Origin: Thuidium tamariscinum
Taxonomy: Eukaryota; Streptophyta; Bryopsida; Hypnales; Thuidiaceae
Length of the DNA stretch: 64,000 bases
Reading direction: 5' to 3'
NCBI GenBank assembly: GCA_947034885.2
Contig: OX344754.2
Location: 1,116,001 to 1,180,000, forward strand
Notes under the pieces: model-generated
Databases searched by the model: none
Seen by the model: the letters and a program-made list of their open reading frames with translations, nothing else
Told to the model about the DNA's origin: nothing
Part shown: piece by piece, positions 24,441 through 36,047 of the stretch
Numbering within the stretch: position 1 is the first letter of the stretch
How the letters are laid out: the number at the start of each line of letters is the position of its first letter
Translations under genes and position numbers: made by a program

Positions 24441-24784
24441 TTACTTCTTCGTATTTTATTCTATGTTCGCATATTCATTCTTTTATTTCTCTTCTAGTTA
24501 TGGTTGTCTCCCTATTTGTGTTTGCTAATTATCGACCCTTAATCTTACTTAGAATGCCAATCCTTCCCTACTAATTAATTCCTAGTTGCATTAATCAGTG
24601 AAATCAAAAGAGGGTTTAGAGGCCTACCTGCGTTCCGTGTGTGCCCCATGCTTGGTCCTCTTCATTCCACACCACATCCATCATAGCCATTTCTTGGTCC
24701 CAGTTGGCTCGCGGCCCCGCCTCTTCAAGTTTAGCCCTTTCTACGTGTCTCCTAACTCTAGACTATCCCTTAAGTAAGTCCCAC

Positions 24785-24905
24785 TTTAGACTATCCTCTA
24801 TATTGTTTTCTACCCCTAAACTATCCTCTATTCTATTTTCCCTTTTAACTATCCCCTATTCTATTTTCCCTTTTAACTATCCTCTATTCTATTTTCCCTT
24901 TTTTG
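24785..24905 (+). repeat. Short tandem repeat (ACTATCC.CTATTCTATTTTC)
   Basis: About four units of roughly 28 bp, the last three nearly identical. Confidence 0.75.
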
Positions 24906-25431
24906 GAATCCAAGCCCCTGAATCCAAAGCCCCGACCCAACTCCTGGACCCAACCCCGACCTAGCCCCTGAGGTGCCCGGCTGTGGTACTGGCGGGGTGC
25001 CCAACTGCGGTACTAGCAGGGTACTCGGTTGGTGCCCGGCTGCGGATTGCGGGGTGCCCGGCTAGTGCTGGCTGGGGGCTCCGATTGGGGCTCTCAACTA
25101 ATGCTGGCTGGATATTAGCTAGGTGCTGGACCCTTGCAAATTGACAATTGTTTTACTAAATCTGCCCCTTAATTGGTCTAATAATTATACAAGGTGTTGT
25201 CTAAGGTATAACCACATTACACTCTACCTAAGGAGCCTCCTAATCGTCACTTTGTTGGATACTAAACGTTGAAATAGTGCCAAACATGTTGGACACTAAA
25301 CGTTGATTCTACCCCAAGAAAATTTGCTTTTGACACCCCGCTAAGACTTGGGGGGGTCAAAGCTTTGCCGTGAGGGTAATGCCTTTGACACTTGACTAAG
25401 ACTTTTGGTTTCTCTAGGAATTTAGGGGGGT

Positions 25432-25605
25432 CAAAGCTCCGCCATCTCTCATGGGACTAGTTTAACCCTGTGAACAAAAGAAGAGGGAAGAAGAGAGTTG
25501 TGCCTCTAATTACTAATACTACACATTATGAGGGAGTCAAAGCTCCGCCAACCCTCATGGGACTAGTTTAACCCTGTGACCAAGAGAGGAGGGAGAAGAG
25601 AGTAG
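25432..25605 (+). repeat. Two-copy direct repeat, ~105-bp spacing
   Basis: Both copies contain TCAAAGCTCCGCCA, CATGGGACTAGTTTAACCCT and AGAGGAGGGA or AGAAGAGGGA in the same order. Confidence 0.75.
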
Positions 25606-27330
25606 ATACAATGTGCAAGCATACTTTCAAAGTCACCTCACAAGTCACCCCTCGGTTCCTCACAAGTCTCTCCCACAACAACCTTCACTTGTTTCACAAC
25701 ACAAAAGGTAGCCTACCATCAATTAGTATAAGTTCCAACACAACTTGAGAAGGTCTCAAGTCCCCAAGTGCAAATCACAAGTACCAAGGGTGCAACAACC
25801 CCAAAACTATCAAAGGCTCATTTGACATAACAAGCCAAAGGAAATCCGGCATAACTTGGGCCCAATAGTCCTCCTCCCTTAAATGGTGAGGAGTGAGAAA
25901 GAGAGAGAATGAGAGGAGAATGCCGCCCCTTTTATACTCAAAAGAGAGCAACCCCCCCTAATCTACTAAGAAAATTTAGATGAGGAAATGTAAGAGGTCT
26001 GTACATGTTTACCAATCCCAAATCTAACTATCCACTTAAGATCTACATAATTTGAATTGAGAAATTCAAATCTTACCTAACCTTACAAGAACTTGCAAAT
26101 CCACCTAATTTACCTTCCCCAAAATCTACAAGTTTCCACATGGGAGTGATTTCCATGTGCTCCCACCTACTTAATTTGAAATTATTTACACTAAGCACTT
26201 GGAACCACCTCCACTAACTTTTTGAGGTGGTACTTGCTCCCACATGTGCTCGGAGTTTCCCATGCGTTTCATAAACGTTTCCCACGGCCATTGGGGCCCA
26301 AACTCTTCAAATTGGCATTAGGGAGCCTTAAACCCCATTTCCTCCTCCATGTGTTGTCTCCAAAAGGCTAACTTTTGGACTTTAGCTCCGAATGGCCAAC
26401 GGATTGCGCCATTGGGTCCGGAAGGCCATAATTAGTTGATTGAAAACCCCCCACCCCTTACCCTATGTCCCAAATCTCAAAGAATCTTAGTGTAAGCTGA
26501 GGTCAAAGTTGGGATAAATTCTCAACTTGTGGAGTTTGGCTTTTTTGGACCCCAAACCTTCACCAAGCTCTTAAGTAGATAGAAGGGTTAGGAATAGACC
26601 CAAAGTAGGCCCCGATACAATGTTGTATGCCCCCGTTGCGCCAGTCAATTGCAACTTCCGTCGTTTAAATTGTCAATTGTAGAGGAATGTCGCCGATTTG
26701 AGGTCTTCTACATATCAATTTGTCTTGAAACTTAGAAAAACGCTCCATTGGTGTGAGACCGCCTTGCCGGATTTTTAGTGGGATTTTATCGCACTTTGGG
26801 ATATTCTTTCGAATTCTCACCCAAAGTTTGCCGCGGTTGACCGTCCGGGAAAATATCCAAACTACTTTGTAAAATTCCCAAACTTTGGAGGGGACCACCC
26901 ATGGGATCCCCCCACATGGATGCAAAACTTCATCCCCACTACGTGCTCCGAGAATTAGGAAATCGCCCAGTACCTACATTTCAAGATTAGTATTCCACCC
27001 GTATTCTCTTCGATGCTATGGGGAGTGGGGGATTCCTCCTATATTCCTCCATGAGGACTTCCTAACCTAGCTAGGGCCTTTTTAGGCTTCTTACCTTAAT
27101 CCTGCACATCACTATCAGTTTGACGTCTATTTAGCCAAGACAAGACCCGTTTTGGATGCAAACTATCCTAAAACCCATTTAATGACCAAATGGCATATTG
27201 GTATGTGTAATGCCAATACCGGTCTAACACTCTTTTGTGGATTTTACGGGCCTAATTATGCCTTAGATTGTATAGGAATCTGAAAAAAAAACCCGTAAGT
27301 CCCCAGTGACGAATCGGGGGCTCACATACA

Positions 27331-29590
27331 CCTGCAAAATACAACAAATAGTACAGGTGTTTCATACAATCACCCTGTATAATAATCTACTTCTAAAATG
27401 TGGTGTGTGTTTACAATTCATTGGTATGAAAGATGAGGCTCCAAAAACATGGGAGCTTTTTCATCTCAATCATCATTATAAAACAAGTATAACCAAGTTG
27501 GTTCTTGAGTTTGCTTTGTAAAACTTTTTATAGTGGGTATCTAAGAGTGGTTCAATGTTTTTTCCAAGCAATGAATCTTTTTTAACTTCCTAAAGGAACC
27601 AACTAAAACTTTACAACATAGCAAATTTGACCATCTCAATGGAATTTAGGCAAACTCTACATTCTTGATATGAGAATTTCAAAGCACAAAATTTAGCTAT
27701 TCTTTGTCATATTTCAAAGTTTTCCATTTTCAAAATCATAAAATTCATTCTATTTAGAGTTTTCTAGTAGAAGTTATAGCTAAATGAAATTTGGCCTTAA
27801 AAATAGTTCAAATTTCATCCATGATTTTCAATTAACATTAGGACTCAAATTGATTTTGAATTTTGGATTTAAATTTAACTTAAGTCTAATTCCTAAGTTT
27901 CAAGTTTGACCTATAATGGATAAAGAATCATTACTTTCATAATTTGATCTTAGTGCTAAAATTCATCTTTGATTATCTATCTTGTTTTAACTTCTTTTTT
28001 TAATTGTAAATTAGATTTTTTTAAATCCTAAAGTTCTTCTAAATGATCCTATGTCCTAATTATTGCCTAATTGTCTTCAAAAAAATTTGAAATTATTGTC
28101 TATTTAATTCTTAAGACTTTGGAATTCCTTTTCCAAACTTCTTATTTTTATAATTAAAGTATCTTTTCTTTATAGGTTCTAAAACTACCTATCCAAAATG
28201 CTAAGATACTTAGAGTTAAGGCTTTCCTAATGAAAGTTAAAGATGGATGAAGTTTGATTGCTCATTGGTATACCTTTTCTTTAGACTTTTGAACTTTGCA
28301 TTTACACTAAATTCTAAATTTCTATTTCTACCTTTCTTTGATGAACTATATTATTTCTCATCCATTTTTACTACCAAACTTCATCCATTGATATTCACTT
28401 TGTTTGATTTTATCTAGTTTCTAAGTTTAATATGTTTTTAGAAAGCTCTAAAATTCTTCTACAAGGATATAAAACTAAAATTGAAAGTAAAATACTTCTA
28501 GAGGTATTAAGAAAGTAAAATTAAGATTGTAAATTCTACTATGTATTTGAATTTTAAACCAAAAGACACTAAAGAAAATTAATGACTTATATACTTACCT
28601 TGAGTTGACTTCATCCAAGAGGTGTTTGAAAATGGCCTCAATGCCTTTATTGTTCTCCATCTTGTCTTCTTTTTGTGATTTGCTTATCACTTAAATTATT
28701 AATTTGTGGTATAAAATATGATAGTAAATCCAATCTAACCACCTATTTTCTCCCTTCTAAATTTCTTTTATTCCTTTGCTTTTAGCTTCACTTCTCTTCT
28801 TGTCTTTTCTTTCTAAGACTCTTTTCCTTTGAATTATTGTTGATGTCAATTAATTATACCGTTCCAAGAGAAAAAAAATCAATAATTCTATATTCTTGTT
28901 TCCTACTTTGCATCAAAGAATGATAATCGTGGTATCACCACCCTAAATATGACTATTTGGTAATTGTATCTAGATTTCTTCCCATTTTTATACTATTTTT
29001 GTCATCAATGTACTTTAATTTCTAATTTTTCCTTTGCTAGGTAATAATTCCTCCTCTATTTCCTTTCTTGTAGTAATTAATAATATTTTTTTGGAATTGT
29101 TAAGCTTCTTATTTTACTTATTTGTAAACTACAATTTGAGAGCTTCTAAATTGTTGTAAAGAAGAGATAGTCAAATCTAAAATAAAAATTAACTTAATTA
29201 AAATATATTTATATAGAAAAAATCTAAATTTATTTCTAAATTTAAATATATTATTAATAATTTTTTAGAAATTACCTATGTTGCGGTTCAATTTCACTAG
29301 AAATTAGGATTGATTCTTTATGCCAATAACATGCTATAACAAGTTTCATGGCATTTTGACATTGTGAAGTATTCAAACTCATGTGAGATTCTTCAATTCC
29401 ACCAAATTTGAAGACTATTAGTGGATGACTAATGTTGTGAGAGTATACAAAATCAAAATGAGGCAGAAGCAAGGATTTTCTTTACTCCCACACACCTTCA
29501 AAAGAACCTAGGCTAATTTTTTTTAAAGACAAACTCCAAAGGTTGAGATTTTATCTTTTTTTAGTTTAAATTGGTGCTAGATTTTGCAAC
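27331..29590. other. AT-rich spacer, no gene recognised
   Basis: Begins with a possible eroded end of MITE family 1 (GTGTTTCATACAATCACCC near 27356-27374). The rest is AT-rich, without coding or repeat structure that I can define. Confidence 0.45.
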
Positions 29591-29591
29591 G

Positions 29592-29990
29592 ATGTTGGTA
29601 TGTGAGCATAGAAGTGTGAGCCTACACTAGTAGAAATCTGCATTTGCCTCAACAAAATCTACTTGACGTGTTTGTTGAGGCAAACGCAAAAATTGTGTTG
29701 AAAAACATTAAAAAAACGCAGTTTTTGCGTTTGCTTCAACAAACACGTCAAGTAGATTTTGTTGAGGCAAACGCACATTTCTACTAGTGCTATGAGCCTT
29801 GAGCCTAAGTATAAGTAAGTATCCTACACTCATTGAAGGTATTTATAACATAAACACCTATAATATAGGTATTTAGAACATAAATACACTATAACCATTG
29901 AGGTGTTTATAATATAGACCCCTATATTATAGGTGTATAGAATTCTAGGTTCATAGGCTCACACTTTCTATACTCACATACTAGCAACCG
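29592..29990. mobile_element. Palindromic MITE family 4, copy 1, carrying a nested CACTA element
   Basis: Inverted ends GTTGGTATGTGAGCATAG and complement of the right end GGTTGCTAGTATGTGAGTATAG. The interior contains internal palindromes (CTATATTATAGGTG, ACCTATAATATAGG). It aligns with 51249-51482 except for 29625-29792, which is a later insertion. Approximate ends. Confidence 0.72.
29625..29789. mobile_element. CACTA foldback MITE (165 bp), nested
   Basis: Ends CACTAGTAGAAAT and complement CACTAGTAGAAAT are perfect, with CTA duplicated at 29622-29624 and 29790-29792. The arms stay nearly perfectly complementary for about 70 bases (CAACAAAATCTACTTGACGT is present in both), leaving a short loop. 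High arm identity implies a young insertion. Confidence 0.93.
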
Positions 29991-30451
29991 TGCTAGATTT
30001 TAATGATTTTTTTGCAATAGAAAAGAGAGACAAAGGTTCATCTAATTGAAAATAGTGTGATCTATTTGGGATCTAGGATCTTTGGAAAAATCTAGAGTTT
30101 TAGACCAATATAGAAAGTGAATTTTTTTAATATTCGAATGAAAATTCTAAGTGATATGATTACCACTAGTTAAAAGAGAGCAAAAGGTGCCCATGCAAAA
30201 TGTATACAAAAGGCATAGCCTTCTCCCTCAAACCCCCATTGTATTTTTGTAACCTTTATTATTTTACTTTTAAATAATGTCATAGTGAGTTGAGGTTTAG
30301 CCGTGAAGTTGAGGTTAGAAGCTCACTTCTTCTTTCATAACATTGTAGAGTACTTTTGGGCACTCTTTGACATCGGTTGCATGTTGTTGTGCTCTGCGCT
30401 AAGCCATAACATTGAATTTAGAGATGAGTCTTAAAATAAGGTTCCTTTGGT
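29991..30451. other. Spacer, nothing recognised
   Basis: Mixed AT-rich sequence without repeats or coding signal that I can define. Confidence 0.4.
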
Positions 30452-30455
30452 TTAA

Positions 30456-32611
30456 CCCCTAAAGGACCAACATGCCTTTTTTCGCAACTAGCGATTTTGG
30501 GCAGGTACGTGTGACTAGAGATTTCCATGTTTTGGGACCAGACTTTAATAGAAGGTGTGGACAAGGAATATCTTTAAAGTCCAACAATTTTCATGACTTT
30601 TGACTTTATGGTTGAAAAGCTATCACACAATATGTTGTTTGCTTCTCAACTCGGGTAGTTTGAGCAGATCATAACAAGACGTGTGGGCCCTTGAGAATCA
30701 CCCTCAAAATCATACATTGAAGAATAATTATTAAGATTAACCCCTCACCGCCCAAGGGGACCAAAAGTGTCCTCACACAATCTAGCAGCCAACTTCAAAG
30801 TGCTGTAACTTTTGCATCTGATGTCCAAATTCAATGAAACTTGTTGGAAAAGTTGAGCATAGAAGTCTAGTTTCTATGGTAAAATTTTCAGATCAATAAA
30901 AGTTGTATTGAATTTTTGGCAGCCAATCAAATCTTGCAGGTGCAATTTGAGTTCACCAAACTGCATTTTAGGGCTACAACTTCAGGGGCTTGTATCTTTT
31001 TCATTCCATATTAGATTTCAATCAAATTTGTTGGGTTTTATTTTCCTTGAAGTCTAGTTATAGTGGTAATATTTTCATGTCAATCCAAGTTGTTTTGAAT
31101 GTTTGGGAGTAATTTGAAGTTTAAAATCCATCCATTTTTGGAGTGTAGTGAACTTTGGCGACTTATAACTTCTTTTTACATGGTCCATTTACAACAATTT
31201 TTGTTGGAAAAGTTGAACATACTAGTCTAGTTTTTGTAGTTCAAATTTCATATCAATCCAAGAACTAATGAGTGATTAAGGAGCATTTTAGTAAAGAGAG
31301 GTTCAGCTATAGATGTGATTTTTTGCTACTTTTTTCACTGTTTTTTGACATTTCAAAACAATTTTGCAAGTACAACGAGTCAATTTAAATTTTTTTTCAC
31401 CAAAGTGTTCTTATTTTATTTTTGAATCATTTTGTAGTTTAAATTTTTTTCATTTGAGTAGGTTTAGAAATCAAATTTCACCTCTAAATGTGTTTTTAAG
31501 AAAATTTCAGCATCTTTTTTCAACACTAAAACATTATAATCTTTCAATCTATACGGTCAAATGACTCCAAATTTGATCTACAGCATTTTTAACATGCACA
31601 CTACAAGATTGTACGGTTCAGATTTTCATACATTAATCACATTTACACTTATAACACTTGAAAAGTAGGGTTGTTTTCTGACATGGTTGGGGCTTGGGCG
31701 GTGAGGGGTTAAAGTTCCTTGACTACGTTTTCACCAAAACCACTCCAAAATTGCCATTTTTAGGACAACTACCAAAAAAAACATTAAACATTTTTTGGAC
31801 ACATCCAACCATAGGATCATGTAGAACTCTAATTTGAAAAGATGTGGAAAATTTTTCAGAAATTTCCACTGTGTAGATTGCAAGATATTTGTGTTTGAAT
31901 CAACAAAAAGCCTTTTTTGTCCCTACAAAAAATTGGGCAGCTACACTTCACAAGGTCATATTTGTATGAAAAAATGTCCAAAATGGTTACAAATCTTTGG
32001 ATACATTCTTCAAGGCAAGTTCGCTACATGCTTGAAAATTTTTAGATCATTTGGAATTGTAGAACATACAGGAAAAAAATAGTAAGTAGAAAGAGGTAGA
32101 GAACAAATCAAAATACTAAATTGTTAATAATTTAGTTTTGAAATTGAAAATTTCCAATTCCAATGGTTGTAATATTGTAATAAACAATCTTCACCTAATA
32201 TAATATATAATATAATATAATATATTTTTAATTTTTTCCAAAAATATTAGAAATTGAGTTCAATAAAGAACTTCAAAATTTATTTTGGAGTAGAGAATCC
32301 ATAACTGCCCACAAACTAAAACACCTCATAACTTTTCACTCGTTGATGAAAATGGAATGATCAAATTTTTATTTTTGAAAAACATGATTTTTTCAGATCT
32401 GCCCGGACTGCCCAAGTTGAGAAACAAACTACGTATTTAGCCATAACTTCTTACTCGTATTTCCAAATGTCCTGAAATTTGTATATATGAAAGATATTCC
32501 TTGTCCACACCTTGTATTAAAATTTGGGACAAAAATATGAAAAACTCTACCCACATGCACCTACCCAAAAAAGTTATATTGCCAAAAAAAGGCACCTTGG
32601 TCCTTTAGGGG
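30456..32611. mobile_element. TTAA-type element family 5, outer copy (piggyBac-like ends)
   Basis: Left boundary TTAA then CCCCTAAAGGACCAA. Right-end complement CCCCTAAAGGACCAA is bounded by TTAG, one change from TTAA. The inverted arms are long: matching phrases such as GGTGTGGACAAGGAATATCT occur in both, so the terminal repeat spans over 200 bp. It is interrupted by the element at 30741-31708. The interior of the right half recurs in the elements at 36088-37951, 39314-39940 and 53238-54180. No coding capacity. Confidence 0.72.
30741..31708. mobile_element. TTAA-flanked element family 6, nested (968 bp)
   Basis: Exact TTAA on both sides (30737-30740; 31709-31712). Ends CCCCTCACCGCCCAAG and complement CCCCTCACCGCCCAAG are inverted. 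The interior is non-coding. TTAA duplication with CCC-starting ends is the hallmark of piggyBac-type transposition. Confidence 0.82.
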
Positions 32612-32615
32612 TTAG

Positions 32616-33200
32616 TCACCAAGATTAATTTTTAATTCTAAATATCATTATCTGTCCAGTGAGATGAAAAGGTTTTATCATTTGAAAAGGACCACTGGAT
32701 TTGTACTATAGGTGCACCCAAATCTGAAACCTACAAAAATCAGCTCTCAACAAATCAGAACTCATAATGTCTCTTTGAGTTGCGTCAGCTAATAAGAATC
32801 AAACATTTGGAGGACACATTTGTGTAAATGGAGAGACACTTTCAGGGCACTCTATGGACATGTCTAAGATAAAAGGATGAGAACGGGTGTTTTCACCTTA
32901 GTTCAAGAAAATGTGTGGGCCCTAGAAAATCACCTACAAAAACATACATTAAAAAAGGTTGGATTTATTATAAAGATTATTAATTTATTTATAAGTTTTT
33001 AATCTTTAAAACATTGAAAATAGATGTAAAGGTAAAACACGTTAGACTACCAATTGGTATATTTTTGTTCCATCTATATGTTGTTTATTGGTTGCATGGT
33101 CTTATGTAATTGGGTATGTCAATTTTTTAGATATTATCTTATGATTTGAACTCTAAAAGAAAGATTATCATATGGATCAATCGTGGTAAGGTAGAGAAGA
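32616..33200. other. Spacer left of the second gene-fragment block
   Basis: AT-rich. Contains GTGTGGGCCCTAGAAAATCACC near 32916, also present near 30690. The left border of the gene-fragment block cannot be placed. Confidence 0.4.
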
Positions 33201-33245
33201 AGCCCAACACTTCTCCTTTTACAAACACAAACTTCAGGTAATTGC

Positions 33246-33476
33246 TTAAGCTGCCCTTCTACTTCCAAAAGATGGGAAGGATTTGAATGTCTCAGCCCCC
33301 TTTTTAAACATGTCGTGGAGTTTAGAATGCAGCCACTGGTTGCAGGCGCTGTCACTATCTACCTCTTCTTTTGATGCAGGTAGTATAAAAGCACTCTCAA
33401 ACACAATCTGAAATTCATCTTCACAGGAGTTCACGTATGCATGAAAGTCCTCATCAGATGCTCCACGTTTCCCCAT
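33246..33476 (-). pseudogene. Exon-like fragment, unrecognised
   Basis: On the minus strand an ATG at 33476 opens 76 codons (MGKRGASDEDFHAYVNSCED..., ending SFPSFGSRRAA, stop). The composition is protein-like, acidic then basic, and clearly less AT-rich than its surroundings. I do not recognise the family. It lies beside two truncated conserved genes on the same strand and is probably another gene piece. Confidence 0.4.
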
Positions 33477-33752
33477 AGCAGCAATAGCAATAAGAAATTC
33501 ACATGAGCACAGAAATCAACGTCACCTGTTCACGATGTTCTCATTCAAGCCACAAGCTCAGAGACTACCAAATAGAATGAAACTTCGAAAACCAATTGCA
33601 AGAGTTGAACCCAAAGGAGGTCTTCTGGCATCATTGTCTCGAAAGAAAAGTTATTCACATGAGAGCTAAACCCATCCAGAACGACTATTCTATAGTCCAT
33701 AATGCCAAACTTGCCAACAGTCAAACATTCAGCGATCGACCATAACTCTGCT

Positions 33753-34420
33753 CTAGCTTACAGACATGGGGGAGGCTATGGGAGCTGCAGGGGGGCCCTG
33801 CTTGTCTTCTACAGTTCTCCTCCACAAAAGCTCCCGGACACCATCCTTGTCCACGATCTTAATGACAAAGTTCGGGGGGGAGACCACAAGTCTGCTCCTC
33901 ACTTCCTCAATACATTTATCAACCAGCTCCAAGGCCTTGTCCAGTGACATGTTCTTCTCGAAGTATCTGTCCATCAGTGAAAGCAGAAAGTACGCCCCTG
34001 CATCATATTCGATAGGCTCATATCAGCACAAAACAATGAGATTCATCCACAACAACCTCGGAGCTGTCATCTGCCACGTATATGGGAGGTCAAAGTCTCC
34101 CACATGGAATAATCGCATAAGAAATTCACACTTATTGATAAAAAAAAAATTTGATCTCAACAGATTTCTTGTACCCAAAGATCTCTCCACAACTTTTCGT
34201 CGATCTCTCCAAACTCACGCTTTATATGTTGAAATGCTCTAACTGAGGCAAATAGTATCCTCCAATGTAGAGGACCATGTACTAGGATTGTGGATAACTC
34301 ACCATAGCCCATTCCACCTTTTTCAAGCTTATGCAGGGTAGAGATATAGTCCAAGTAGTACAGTGATGGACCCTGGTCCTTATCCCACCCAGCCAGCATC
34401 ATATTGACTTGGTAGGGGTT
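33753..34420 (-). pseudogene. 5'-truncated proteasome subunit beta type-2 (PBD, beta-4) fragment
   Basis: Two minus-strand exons: 34420-34303 (NPYQVNMMLAGWDKDQGPSL, then YYLDYISTLHKLEKGGMGYG) and 33997-33753 (AYFLLSLMDRYFEKNMSLDK..., RSRLVVSPPNFVIKIVDKDG, stop). The donor GTGAGT and acceptor GCAG are good and the phases agree. Together they give about 120 residues, the C-terminal 60% of the ~200-residue plant PBD subunit of the 20S core. The N-terminal half is absent: the 300 bases upstream look like intron and no exon is recognisable. The preceding acceptor (TTTTCAG before 34420) is intact, consistent with a copied or captured genomic piece. It should not be functional. Confidence 0.85.
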
Positions 34421-35335
34421 CTGAAAATACATGGACAGCACGAATCTCATCATGCACTTGGCTCTGAACGACACTCGAGAACATTTCTTAGGGTTGTGTG
34501 ATGACAATGCACACGCCTCTGAACAGAGCAACGAATCTCTTTTACTGGTCAAGATTGACGAGTTCCTACATGAGAGTGTCTGAAAGACAGGAAGAGAGAC
34601 AAGAATAACAGTTGACGCGATATCTCAGTGACAGTTCAGAGAGTTGGCCGAGCATCAAGAAAAAAAGTTGTTGTCAAGAAGAATCCCGAAGAGCTTCGAC
34701 AGCTCGGAAGACTCAAAGGCGAAATCGCAGACCTCTGAAGAAACGGGGATTTGCTCACCAAGTTGTGATTTTGGTTAGTCACCACTAGATAATTGGGAAT
34801 ACCCCAAAACTCTTGCTCAACCTAATTTGTCCCATAAAGTTTGGGCACCTAAAATCATGGATGACCCAAAATTGCCACCCTAAATTCTTAGACAGTAATC
34901 ATTTGCTAACTAGCTCCCACAAGACAAAAAGCTATAATCCCTTGTTCAGAAACTCTAAACCGCTGGGAAGCTTCTCCTAAGCGCAAACTACTGGAATCGC
35001 CTCTCATAAATTTGTTTTTCTGCGTAAATTCAGCTGAAAAAGCAGTTATAAGGAACTATGTTTAGCTCTAAGCGAAGCGAGTATCGTGTGCCCATCTTAG
35101 TGACGAGTACAAATTGTTGGTGTCCTAAAAACACCAACAGGTAACTGATAAAAAAATACTGACCCTAACACTGAGAGCACGCAATAAGTTAGCAGCTCCA
35201 GGAGCACCTCCAACGAAAAAAAGTAGAAACTACATATTCTGAGAGGAAATAACTTGCAACCAGGAATGAGAATTGCTCTCCAAGCGGCACAAAGTCGTAG
35301 AGATTCAGACTAATTTGGTGGACTTGGCACTAATA
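34421..35335. other. Intron/flank-like sequence in the gene-fragment block
   Basis: Less AT-rich than the transposons around it but without recognisable exons. Probably intron and flank carried with the PBD and Sec61-beta pieces. Confidence 0.35.
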
Positions 35336-35339
35336 CTCT

Positions 35340-35600
35340 TTAATGCACAGGAGCAAAGACCTGCAAGCACCAGGAAGCTATGCATATTGATCTTTCCTAC
35401 AAAAAATTACAATGCCAAAATCACCTCCCAACTAAAACTACGTATGTGCCCTAATAAGAAGCTAATCTCAGAGAGATTGACGAATGCGTATACCTCCCTT
35501 GACCCGTGCCTCCAGCTCAGGCTCTGGCGCCGTGAAACTTCTCCGGCACGTGAAGAACATCAAAACGAGGACATCGAATGATGTACAACAAAACGAGCAA
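35340..35600 (-). pseudogene. Second partial copy of the Sec61-beta 3' end
   Basis: This duplicates 35655-35885: both contain AGCAAAGACCTGCAAGCACC, ACTACGTATG/ACTACATATG and CTGGCGCCGTGAAACTTC-like sequence in the same order. On the minus strand it ends LHVPEKFHGARA then stop (35519), against [14 protein letters not shown] in the better copy. Only the last few codons and the 3' flank are present. Confidence 0.65.
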
Positions 35601-35825
35601 ATCAAATCAGACTTCGAGCTTCCTAGTCTGGTCTACTTTGGTTTACTTGCTACCAATACTTTTTCTGCACAGTAGCAAAGACCTGCAAGCACCAGGGCAC
35701 TATGCATGTTGATCTATATCCTGCAAAGTTTACAAGGCCACATCCACCTCCATCTAAAACTACATATGCGCACTAACAATAAGCTAACTTGAGAGGGCTC
35801 ATGTAAATCTCACTTGAGCTGTGCC

Positions 35826-36047
35826 CTAAGCTTTGGCTCGGGCGCCGTAAAACTTCCCCACCACGTGAAGCAAGGTCACGAATCCGATAAACATGACGCT
35901 CATGATGAGCACAACCGTCGGAGTGATCTTCAATCCAGGCGCGTCGTCGGTGTAGAAGCGCAACATGTTGCTGTTGACCCCCCGAGATGCACTGCTTCCT
36001 CTTTGCTCCTGAAGTTCCCCGTTCCCCTTGGTAGGCGCCGCTCCCAA
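35826..36047 (-). pseudogene. Sec61-beta fragment lacking its start
   Basis: The minus-strand frame ends with [48 protein letters not shown] and stop: the conserved cytosolic motif and single tail-anchor membrane helix of the Sec61-beta subunit of the ER translocon. Upstream in frame there is no ATG before TAG near 36063, and the Ser/Ala/Arg-rich N-terminus is cut short exactly where the hairpin repeat begins. An internal ATG (NM in NMLRFYT) could start only a stub. This is a gene fragment joined to the hairpin. Confidence 0.85.

Larger units (their letters stand above)
24600..27330. other. GC-richer stretch, possible LTR-retrotransposon remnant
   Basis: Composition changes sharply here, to near 50% GC in places, and no protein of any retroelement is readable. 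24960-25100 has degenerate GC-rich units around GGTGCCCGGCTG. 25320-25610 has direct repeats of GGTCAAAGCT and of CATGGGACTAGTTTAACCCT about 105 bases apart. These are features often seen in LTRs or their leaders, but no TG...CA pair, primer-binding site or flanking duplication was established. The identity is a guess. Confidence 0.35.

Noticed and set aside
23841-24574. Hydrophobic, Tyr/Leu/Phe-rich open frames that look like membrane proteins
   Set aside because: They are translations of the pyrimidine-rich minisatellite and follow its period.
24600-27330. A complete LTR retrotransposon
   Set aside because: No gag or pol sequence, no primer-binding site, no paired LTR ends or target duplication could be found; kept only as LTR-like.
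33702-34242. Plus-strand open frames over the proteasome fragment
   Set aside because: Antisense to conserved PBD exons that read clearly on the minus strand.
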